Shown piece after piece: positions 57,372 to 64,000 of a stretch of DNA of 64,000 bases. The DNA is taken from positions 992,001 through 1,056,000 of the forward strand of contig CAWCOL010000009.1 in assembly GCA_963797175.1 (NCBI GenBank). The letters run 5' to 3'. The notes beneath the pieces are model-generated. The model ran no database searches. It had not been told where the DNA came from and saw only the letters and a program-made list of their open reading frames with translations. Position 1 is the stretch's first letter. Each line of letters begins with the position of its first letter. Made by a program: the position numbers and the translations under genes. This DNA comes from DATLLN01 sp963797175 (GTDB taxonomy: Bacteria; Actinomycetota; Thermoleophilia; Gaiellales; JAICJC01).

Positions 57372-57970
57372 TAGGAGGTGACCGCGCGCTCGCGGGCGCG
57401 GGTTGCGCGCGCCAGCGAGGGGCGCAGCGTCTCCAGGTGCGCCGAGGCGATCGCCTGGGTCGAGAGCAGGCTCGCGTTCAGCTGGGCCAGCGTCGCCGCC
57501 GAGCGGGCGGCCGCCTCGGCCAGCAGCGAGCCGGCCAGGGCGTCGCCCTCCAGGTTGCGGTTGCCGGTCTCGGCGACGTCGGCCGCCAGCACGGCCACCT
57601 CGGACGCCAGCTCGAGCACCCGCATCGGCACCGCGATCGCCTCGGAGACGGCGTCGTCCAGCCGGCGGTGGCGCTCCTCGCCCGGCGCCTCGCGCAGCGC
57701 GTCCAGCACCCGGCCGTAGGCGACGCCGTCGGCTTTGGCCAGGCCGGTCACCTCCTCGCGCACCTCGTGGGCCCGCGCACGCACGCGCTCGAGCCCCTGC
57801 GCCGACCCGAACGAGGTCGCCATCTCGACCAGCGCCGCCCCCATCGCGCACGTCAGCGCGGCGGCGGCTCCGCCGCCCGGCGCGGGCGTCCGCGCGGCCA
57901 GGTCGTCGAGGAACTCGGCGACCGTGCGCGACAGGTAGGGGTCGCCGTCCGGGTTAGAAGAGTCCGACAG
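57359..57970 (-). CDS. fchA: Methenyl-THF cyclohydrolase, FchA/FTCD C-domain family
   Basis: A helical protein of the formiminotransferase cyclodeaminase/FchA family: SRTVAEFLDDLAARTPAPGGGAAAALTCAMGAALVEMATSF, then ...ALREAPGEERHRRLDDAVSEAIAVPMRVLELA and ETGNRNLEGDALAGSLLAEAAARSAATLAQLN. It interconverts methenyl-THF and 10-formyl-THF. The first ATG (57844) falls inside the conserved PGGG-AAALTCAMGAALV region, so translation must begin earlier, where only CTG codons are available: 57970 (with GAGGA about 8 nt upstream, giving 203 residues and a 17-nt overlap with fhs) or 57934. I use 57970. Works with the fhs product upstream. Confidence 0.8.
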   Translation of the reverse strand: MSDSSNPDGDPYLSRTVAEFLDDLAARTPAPGGGAAAALTCAMGAALVEMATSFGSAQGLERVRARAHEVREEVTGLAKADGVAYGRVLDALREAPGEERHRRLDDAVSEAIAVPMRVLELASEVAVLAADVAETGNRNLEGDALAGSLLAEAAARSAATLAQLNASLLSTQAIASAHLETLRPSLARATRARERAVTSYAAI

Positions 57971-59636
57971 TCGTGCCGTCCTCGTCGATGTCCACGTTGA
58001 AGCCGGCCGGCGTCCTGCCCAGGCCCGGCATCTGCATGATGTCGCCGCACAGCGCCGTCAGGAATCCGGCTCCCGTGTACGGGCGGATATCCCGCACCGG
58101 GATCCGGTACCCCGTCGGCGCGTTCGCCAGGTTGGGATCGGCCGAGAGCGACAGGTGCGTCTTGGCCATGCAGATCGAGAGGCCGGTGAGGCCGTCCTTC
58201 GTGAACTGCTCGATCTTCTGCCGCGCGACGGGTGAGAAGTCCACGCCGTCCGCGCGGTAGACGCGGGTGGCGATCTTCTCGATCTTGACGTCGATCGGAT
58301 CTGAGTCCTGATAGATGAAGTTGAACGAGTTCGGCTGCTCGCACGCGTCGGCGACCGCCTCGGCCATCTCGGCCGCGCCGGCCCCGCCCCGCGAGAAGCC
58401 CTCGTTCAGCACCGCGGCGTGGGCGCCGTACTCCATCGCCAGCTTCTGCACCAGCGCCACCTCCTCGTCCGTGTCGGTCGGGAAGCGGTTGGCGACGACC
58501 ACGCAGGGCACGCCGAACTCGGTCGCGTTCATGATGTGGCGCTGGAGGTTCTTCGCGCCCTCCTCGATCGCCTTCAGGCCCTCGGCACCGGTCGCGTCGA
58601 ACTTGCCGGCGTGGTGCTTGAGCGCCTTCGCGGTCGCCACCATCACCACCGCGTTCGGGCCGAACCCGCCCGCGCGGCAGACGATGTCCATGAACTTCTC
58701 CATGCCCAGGTCGCTGCCGAAGCCGGCCTCGGTGATCAGGTACTCGCCCAGCTTGCGGCCGGCCAGGTCGGCGACGATCGACGAGTTACCGTGGGCGATG
58801 TTGCCGAACGGGCCGATGTGCATGAAGCACGGCTGGCCCTCCAGCGTCTGGATCAGGTTCGGCTTGAGCGCGTCCTTGAGCAGCACCGTCATGGCGCCAG
58901 CGCAGCCCATCTGCTCCGCCGAGACCGGGCTGCCGTCCACGTCGTAGCCGACCGTGATCGCGCCGATCCGCTTGCGCAGGTCCTGGAGCGAGGTGGCCAT
59001 GCCCATGATCGCCATGATCTCGGAGGCGGCGACGATGTCGAAGCCGGTCTCGCGGGGCAGCCCGTGGGTGGGGCCGCCCAGGCCGGTGACGATGTTGCGC
59101 AGGTTGCGGTCGTTCATGTCCACCGCGCGCCGCCAGGTCACGCCGTGCGGGGCGATCCGGCACTCGTTGTCGTAGAACATGTGCCGGTCGATGAACGCGG
59201 CCAGCATGTTGTTCGCAGCGGCAACCGCATGGAAGTCCCCGGTGAAGTGCAGGTTCAGGTCCTCCATCGGCACGACCTGGGTGTAGCCGCCGCCGGCCGC
59301 GCCGCCCTTGATGCCGAAGATCGGGCCCAGCGAGGGCTCGCGCAGGCACAGGATGGGGCGCTTGCCGATGTGGCCGAGGCCCTGCGTGAGCGACACCGAC
59401 GTGGTCGTCTTGCCCTCGCCCGCCTTGGTCGGCGTGATCGCCGAGACGCACACGATCTTGGCGTCGGGGGCGCCCTTCAGCCGGTCGATCACGCCCAGGC
59501 TGACCTTCGCCTTGTACTTGCCGTAGAGGTCGACCTCGTCCTCGGACAGCCCCATCTCGGCGGCGATGTCCATGATCGGCCGGAGCGTCGCCTCCTGGGC
59601 GATCTCGAGGCTGCTCTTCATCGTGGTGGTGCTCAT
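57954..59636 (-). CDS. fhs: Formate-tetrahydrofolate ligase
   Basis: A 560-residue enzyme that joins formate and THF with ATP to 10-formyl-THF, or runs in reverse to make ATP and formate. ITPTKAGEGKTTTSVSLTQGLGHIGK is the P-loop region; LREPSLGPIFGIKGGAAGGGYTQVVPMEDLNLHFTGDFHA and GGFGPNAVVMVATAKALKHHAG are family signatures. It is complete. Lying after sarcosine oxidase-like genes, it most likely runs toward formate, regenerating THF and conserving ATP; feeding PurN and PurH is the other option. Confidence 0.96.
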   Translation of the reverse strand: MSTTTMKSSLEIAQEATLRPIMDIAAEMGLSEDEVDLYGKYKAKVSLGVIDRLKGAPDAKIVCVSAITPTKAGEGKTTTSVSLTQGLGHIGKRPILCLREPSLGPIFGIKGGAAGGGYTQVVPMEDLNLHFTGDFHAVAAANNMLAAFIDRHMFYDNECRIAPHGVTWRRAVDMNDRNLRNIVTGLGGPTHGLPRETGFDIVAASEIMAIMGMATSLQDLRKRIGAITVGYDVDGSPVSAEQMGCAGAMTVLLKDALKPNLIQTLEGQPCFMHIGPFGNIAHGNSSIVADLAGRKLGEYLITEAGFGSDLGMEKFMDIVCRAGGFGPNAVVMVATAKALKHHAGKFDATGAEGLKAIEEGAKNLQRHIMNATEFGVPCVVVANRFPTDTDEEVALVQKLAMEYGAHAAVLNEGFSRGGAGAAEMAEAVADACEQPNSFNFIYQDSDPIDVKIEKIATRVYRADGVDFSPVARQKIEQFTKDGLTGLSICMAKTHLSLSADPNLANAPTGYRIPVRDIRPYTGAGFLTALCGDIMQMPGLGRTPAGFNVDIDEDGTTVGLF

Positions 59637-59662
59637 CTGTCGGGTCGCTCCAGTGTCGGGAT

Positions 59663-60874
59663 TCAGTGGGAGACGGCGGCGGCGCCACGCTCGGACACGA
59701 GCTCGTCCTCATAGAAGCGCGCCAGCCGGAACGGGTGGATCAGGTCGGGAGTCTTACCGGTGCCGACCAGTTCCGCGATGGTCCTGCCGACGATCGGGGA
59801 GGCCTTGAAGCCGTACGTCCCCCAGCCGGCGTCGATCACGAACCCGTCGACCTCGGTCAGCCCCATGATGGGCGAGTAGTCCGGCGAGACGTCGCAGAGA
59901 CCGGTCCACTGGCGCAGGATCTTGGCGTGCCCGAGCATCGGCAGCAGCTCGATCATGTGCATCGCCAGGTCTTCGATGAACCGGAAGGTGCTCTTGGTCG
60001 AGTACCCCGAGTAGGGCTCGATCTCGGAGCCCATCACGAACTCGCCGCGGTCGGACTGGCTGATGTAGATGTGCAGCGTGCCGGACACGATGATCTTGTC
60101 CAGCAGCGGCTTGACCGGTTCGGTGACGCAGGCCTGGAGGATGTGGGTCGTGATCGGCAGCGGCACGCCGACCATGTCGCAGGTGAGCGTGCTCCAGCCG
60201 GCGACGCACGAGATGACGGTGCCGCAGCCAATGGTGCCGCGGTTGGTCTCGACGCCGGTGACCTTGCCGCCTGCGACGTTGATGCCGGTGACGTCGGTGT
60301 ACTGGTGGATCTCGACGCCGAGGCGGTCGGCCTCCTTGCCGTAGCCCCACACCACCGCATCGTGGCGGATGACGCCGCCCGGCGGGTGGTAGAGCGCCCC
60401 CAGGATCGGGAACGTGGGGTGGTCGGAGGTGTCGAGCTGCGGGCACAGCTCCTTGACCTCGTCCGGGTTGACGACACGTGAGTCCACGCCCACCAGCCTG
60501 TTCACCTCGGCCCGCTCCATCATCGTGTTCAGGGAGCGGTCGGAGTGGGCCAGCGTCAGGTGGCCGTGCTGGCTGAACAGCATGTTGAAGTCGAGGTCTT
60601 GGGAGAGCGTCTCGTAGATCTTGACGCTCTCCTGGTAGAACCGGGCGCCCTCCGCCGTCAGGTAGTTCGAACGGATGATGGTGGTGTTGCGGCCCGACGC
60701 GCCCGCACCCATGTAGCTGCGGTCGAGCACGGCGATCGACTTCACGCCGTGGTTCTTGGCCAGGTAGTAGGCGGTCGCCATGCCGTGCGCGCCGGCGCCG
60801 ATGATGACGACGTCGTAGTGCGCCTTGAGGTCGTGCGCGCGGAAGTAGCGGTGCTTGCGGAGCAGGCCCAGCAT
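59663..60874 (-). CDS. Sarcosine oxidase beta-like subunit, second operon
   Basis: A 403-residue intact paralogue of the SoxB encoded at 13575. FAD loop DVVIIGAGAHGMATAYYLAK near residue 21; DRSYMGAGASGRNTTIIRSNY; GGVIRHDAVVWGYG with the His expected to bind FMN; SPDYSPIMGLTEVDGFVIDAGWGTYGFKASPIVG near the C-terminus. It forms the oxidising core with the alpha-like chain at 61542. The substrate may be sarcosine, dimethylglycine or another N-methyl amine. ATGA overlap with the GcvT-like gene upstream; 26 nt before fhs. Confidence 0.9.
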   Translation of the reverse strand: MLGLLRKHRYFRAHDLKAHYDVVIIGAGAHGMATAYYLAKNHGVKSIAVLDRSYMGAGASGRNTTIIRSNYLTAEGARFYQESVKIYETLSQDLDFNMLFSQHGHLTLAHSDRSLNTMMERAEVNRLVGVDSRVVNPDEVKELCPQLDTSDHPTFPILGALYHPPGGVIRHDAVVWGYGKEADRLGVEIHQYTDVTGINVAGGKVTGVETNRGTIGCGTVISCVAGWSTLTCDMVGVPLPITTHILQACVTEPVKPLLDKIIVSGTLHIYISQSDRGEFVMGSEIEPYSGYSTKSTFRFIEDLAMHMIELLPMLGHAKILRQWTGLCDVSPDYSPIMGLTEVDGFVIDAGWGTYGFKASPIVGRTIAELVGTGKTPDLIHPFRLARFYEDELVSERGAAAVSH

Positions 60875-61545
60875 CAGACGGCCACCCCCTCGCGCAGCGC
60901 GACCGAGGCCGACACGGGGGCGATGCCGAGGTTGACACCGGCGTCCAGGATCGCCTCCCAGAAGTACTCGCCCAGCTCCCAGCCGACCAGCATCCGGAAG
61001 CGCTCGTCGTCCTCGTTGAGGACGATCGTGTTGCAGCGCATGACCGAGCCGGCGGCGCAGCGGCCGGGCCCGAACGTCGTCGCCCGCACGTCCAGGCCAG
61101 ACGAGCGCATGAACACCTCGCGCAGGCTGGGCCCGCCCAGGGTGACCGCGGCGAACCCGCACGTCATGTCCGTGGCGCCCTCGCCGATCTTCTCGCACAG
61201 GCCGGCGACCCGATCGAACCCGCACAGCACGACCGCGTGGGTCGGCGTCAGCCGCAGCGTCCACACGCCGTCGTGGTGGCTTGCCGCGCCCAGCGGCGCG
61301 CCGGCGGTGAGCTCGTCCACCCGCTCGCGCGTCCCCCGCACGTCGATCTTGCCCGTGTGGGAGATGTCGGCCAGCCAGGCGTCGCCCGGCTCGGCCTCGT
61401 AGCGGGCGATCCGCCAGCCGTCGGCCTCCTCCAGGGTGGCCCCGGCGGCGACGTGGCTCCGCTCCATCGGCGTTCGCAGCAGCGGGCGGTGCTCGCCGCG
61501 CGCGGCTGCGGCCGCCGGCGACAGGAACGCGAACGAGTCGCTCAT
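60874..61545 (-). CDS. GcvT-like gamma subunit of the second sarcosine oxidase-like complex
   Basis: A 223-residue protein distantly like SoxG and the GcvT fold: RSHVAAGATLEEADGWRIARYEAE, LADISHTGKIDVRGTRERVDELTAG, LRLTPTHAVVLCG, VTLGGPSLREVFMRSSGLDVRATTFGPGRCAAGSVMRCNTIVLNEDDERFRMLVGWELGEYFWEAIL. It takes the place of the gamma chain but is longer (223 against 162 residues) and poorly similar to the soxG product at 10335. ATGA overlaps on both sides. No delta gene lies in this operon within the window. Confidence 0.8.
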   Translation of the reverse strand: MSDSFAFLSPAAAAARGEHRPLLRTPMERSHVAAGATLEEADGWRIARYEAEPGDAWLADISHTGKIDVRGTRERVDELTAGAPLGAASHHDGVWTLRLTPTHAVVLCGFDRVAGLCEKIGEGATDMTCGFAAVTLGGPSLREVFMRSSGLDVRATTFGPGRCAAGSVMRCNTIVLNEDDERFRMLVGWELGEYFWEAILDAGVNLGIAPVSASVALREGVAV

Positions 61546-64000
61546 GAGCGCAACCTCTCTCCCTCGGGGTCGTAGAACGCGGTGTGGGTGACCGTGGCTG
61601 GGATGCGGGCGCCGGTCGGGTCGGAGATGGTCAGCCGCTGGCCCTCCTCGGACAGCTCGGCGGGCACCCAGGCGATGCCGATCGACTTGCCCAGCCGCGC
61701 CGAGAAGCGCGAGCTGGTGATGCGGCCGGCCGGGTCGCCGTCGTCGCCGATCACCTGACTGCCCTCGACCGGCGTCCGCCCGTTCTCGCAGACGAAGCCG
61801 ACCAGGGCGTCGCGCTTGCCGCGCCGGTTGAGGTACTCGAGCTGGTAGCGGCCGATCCAGTCGCTCTCCTTGTCCAGCTTGACGATCCAGGGCATCGCCG
61901 CCTCGAACGGGTTCGACTCGGCGTTGGTGTCCTGGCCGACGATCACGTGCATCTTCTCCAGCCGCAGCACCCGCTGCGGCTCGAGGCCGAACGGCATGAC
62001 GCCGTGCTCGGCGCCGGCCGCCATCAGCGTGTCCCACAGGTACTCGCCGGCGGCGGCGGGCAGGTGGATCTCGTAGCCCAGCTCGCCGACGAAGCCGATC
62101 CGCAGCAGCAGGCAGGGCACGCCGGCGATCTCGGCGGAGCCGGCGCCGAGGTACGGGAACGCCTCGTTGGAGAGGTCGAACGACGTCAGCCCGGCCAGCG
62201 CCTCGCGCGACATCGGCCCGGCCAGGTTGTAGGCGGCGATCGCCGAGGTGACGTTGACGATCTGCACGTCCATGTTCCAGACGGCGTTCCACCAGGTGAA
62301 CCACTGCTCCATGCCGCCGGCGCCGGAGGAGGTCGTCGTCACGTAGTACTCGTTCTCGGACATGCGGGCGACGGTGCCGTCGTCGATGATCGAGCCGTCG
62401 TCTCCGCAGACGATGCCGTAACGGACGCGCGCCTGCTTCATGTCGCCGAAGCGGTTCGGGTAGATCCGCTCCAGGAAGGCGGCGGCGTCTGGCCCGCGGA
62501 CGATCAGCTTGCCCAGCGTGGAGACGTCGATCAGCCCCAGCGACTCGTGGACGGCGGCCACCTCGGCCATCGCGTCGCCGTAGTCGTACGGCCGCTTCCA
62601 GTCGCCGGCCCACAGCATCTTGCCGCCGTGCTCGGCGTGCCAGTGGTGGGTCGGCGTGCGCTTGACCGGCTCGTAGCCGCGCGCCGCGAGCAGCGCGAAC
62701 GTGGTCGGGTTGTGCGGCGGCCTGGCGGTGGTCACGCCCACCCGCTGCTCGTCGGGATCGACGCCCAGCTGGTCGGCGATGACGAGGCCCGAGTTGCGGT
62801 GGCACATGCGCCCCTGGCAGGGGCCCATCGTCACGGTCGTGTAGCGCTTGGACAGCTCCAGCGAGGCGAAGCCCTCCTCGAGCGAGAGGCCGACGTCCTT
62901 GGTGGTGACGTCCTCGCAGAAGCAGACGAACTGCTTGGCGCCGGCGTCCTTCGCCTTGGCCGGCACCGCGCCGGCGACCGCGTCCGCGCCGGCCAGGGCG
63001 CCGGCGACGCGGAGGCCGTCGGGCACGTGGTCGGGGACGTAGCGGCCCTGCGCGCGGTCGTAGCGGATGGTGCCGCCGGCCTGGGTGAAGAAGCCGTAGG
63101 CGCCGACGCTGCGGCCGGAGACGACCAGCAGGTCGCACGCCAGCGAGCGCTCGTCGCTTGTGGAGGCAACGACGACGCCGGTCACCTCCTTCGAGCCCTT
63201 GGCCCGCACCGGTGCATAGCCGGTCAGGTGCTCGATGCCGGCGTCCGCCAGCCGCGGGTCGGTGTCGATGGTGCGCGAGTCGGCGACCGCGGCCACCTCG
63301 ATGCCGGCGTTCACCAGGTCGACGGCGGCCTCGATGCCCTCGTCGCCCGCAGTCACCACCACCGCCCGCTCGCCGGGGGCGATGCGGAACTGGTTGACCA
63401 TGCGGCGGACGGCGCCGCCCAGCATCACGCCGGGCAGGTCGTTGTTGCCGAACACCAGCGGCTGCTCGATCGCGCCGGTGGCGAGCACGATCTCGGCCGC
63501 GCGGAACCGGTTCATCGTCCGGCCTGCGTAGACCGGCACCAGGTTGCCTTCGTAGACACCGCCCGCGTAGGCGGGATTGAGGATCTCGACGCCGGCCTGC
63601 CGGGCCTGCGCGGCCAGCCGGTCGCGCAGGTCGGTGTCAGCCGTCGCGCCGTAGGCGAGGCGGCCGCCCAGCGCGGCGCCCTCCTCGACCAGCGCCGTGT
63701 GCCTGCCGGCCGATGCCGCCTCGATCGCGGCCTCCAGCCCGGCCTGCCCGCCGCCGATCACCAGCACGTCCACGTGGCAGTGCACCTTCTCGTAGCGCTC
63801 GGTGCGCCGGTGCGCCTCGTCCAGCCGGCCCAGGCCGGCGGCGTTGCGCAGGATCTTCTCGTAGAACGGCCACAGCCGCCGCGGGCGGATGAAGGTCTTG
63901 TAATAGAAGCCGACCTGCATGCCGAACGCGGGGGTCGCCCTGCCCACCGCGTGCAGGAAGTCGCGCTCGAGCGACGGCCACGCGTTCAGGTGCGAGACCT
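61542..64000 (-). CDS. Sarcosine oxidase alpha-like subunit with a cysteine cluster, N-terminus outside window
   Basis: The frame is open through the right edge (about 819 residues visible); the edge sequence LNAWPSLERDF followed by FGMQVGFYYKTFIRP matches the end of the N-terminal domain of alpha subunits. Then come an FAD loop (VLVIGGGQAGLEAAIEAASAGRH), LVFGNNDLPGVMLGGA, a second dinucleotide region and, from about 450 residues before the end, a THF-binding GcvT domain (HWHAEHGGKMLWAGDWKRPYDY onward, RIGFVGELGYEIHLPAAAG). Unlike the SoxA at 10813, it has CFCEDVTTKDV and GPCQGRMC, a four-cysteine motif like a BFD-type 2Fe-2S site. First visible gene of the second operon. Confidence 0.9.
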   Translation of the reverse strand, partial: VSHLNAWPSLERDFLHAVGRATPAFGMQVGFYYKTFIRPRRLWPFYEKILRNAAGLGRLDEAHRRTERYEKVHCHVDVLVIGGGQAGLEAAIEAASAGRHTALVEEGAALGGRLAYGATADTDLRDRLAAQARQAGVEILNPAYAGGVYEGNLVPVYAGRTMNRFRAAEIVLATGAIEQPLVFGNNDLPGVMLGGAVRRMVNQFRIAPGERAVVVTAGDEGIEAAVDLVNAGIEVAAVADSRTIDTDPRLADAGIEHLTGYAPVRAKGSKEVTGVVVASTSDERSLACDLLVVSGRSVGAYGFFTQAGGTIRYDRAQGRYVPDHVPDGLRVAGALAGADAVAGAVPAKAKDAGAKQFVCFCEDVTTKDVGLSLEEGFASLELSKRYTTVTMGPCQGRMCHRNSGLVIADQLGVDPDEQRVGVTTARPPHNPTTFALLAARGYEPVKRTPTHHWHAEHGGKMLWAGDWKRPYDYGDAMAEVAAVHESLGLIDVSTLGKLIVRGPDAAAFLERIYPNRFGDMKQARVRYGIVCGDDGSIIDDGTVARMSENEYYVTTTSSGAGGMEQWFTWWNAVWNMDVQIVNVTSAIAAYNLAGPMSREALAGLTSFDLSNEAFPYLGAGSAEIAGVPCLLLRIGFVGELGYEIHLPAAAGEYLWDTLMAAGAEHGVMPFGLEPQRVLRLEKMHVIVGQDTNAESNPFEAAMPWIVKLDKESDWIGRYQLEYLNRRGKRDALVGFVCENGRTPVEGSQVIGDDGDPAGRITSSRFSARLGKSIGIAWVPAELSEEGQRLTISDPTGARIPATVTHTAFYDPEGERLRS

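Overview
The window is GC-rich, tightly packed bacterial chromosome, most likely from a high-GC actinobacterium; a deep-branching class such as Thermoleophilia is possible, but that is inference. Supporting signs are the codon bias, long chains of genes with 4-nt start/stop overlaps, and many genes whose start codon lies 6-10 nt after a TANNNT -10 hexamer with no Shine-Dalgarno sequence (leaderless transcripts). No rRNA, tRNA, CRISPR array, phage or transposase gene was recognised.

Layout. 1-10.3 kb holds a partial glycosyltransferase, a methylmalonyl-CoA mutase catalytic subunit, a MoaD-MoaE fusion with a site-2 protease, a D,D-carboxypeptidase, the selA-selB-mobA run (selenocysteine insertion and molybdenum cofactor, as expected for a formate dehydrogenase encoded elsewhere), a cupin, a small unknown protein and a His/Gly-rich exported protein. 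10.3-24.3 kb is one unbroken minus-strand operon of 13 genes: IclR regulator, corrinoid protein, MTHFR, methyl-THF:corrinoid methyltransferase, RamA-like activase, DUF1638, dimethylglycine oxidase, Zn alcohol dehydrogenase, GFA protein, and sarcosine oxidase B, D, A, G. It faces an MttB-family methyltransferase across a palindromic IclR-type operator. 26.2-31.2 kb holds a second IclR regulon (choline oxidase, PF13769 protein, betaine-homocysteine methyltransferase-like enzyme) and a soluble transhydrogenase. 31.2-38.8 kb is a mix of a small ArsR regulator, EttA, an APC permease, an ABC-2 exporter and DUF3052. 38.8-51.4 kb is a nearly complete de novo purine cluster (purH, N, M, F, L, Q, S, C, B, E, D; no purK). 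51.4-57.3 kb has a stress protein, a second APC permease, a cNMP/CBS/DUF294 protein and an S9 peptidase. 57.4-64 kb is a second sarcosine oxidase-like operon (alpha with a cysteine cluster, GcvT-like, beta) followed by formate-THF ligase and a cyclohydrolase.

How it fits together (inference from families and context). Choline is taken up by an APC permease and oxidised to glycine betaine. One methyl is removed either by the MttB/corrinoid route to methyl-THF or by the homocysteine route. Dimethylglycine oxidase and sarcosine oxidase then strip the remaining methyls as methylene-THF, giving glycine. MTHFR, cyclohydrolase and formate-THF ligase connect methyl-, methylene- and formyl-THF to formate. 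Formyl-THF also feeds PurN and PurH in the purine cluster next door, and formate would be the substrate of the implied selenocysteine/Mo formate dehydrogenase.

Other notable structure: two opposite copies of a ~380-bp intergenic repeat whose palindrome arms differ in sequence but keep pairing, a third fragment of it, a separate short hairpin repeat, and three apparent frameshifts (mobA, soxA, soxB) between 8 and 14.2 kb.
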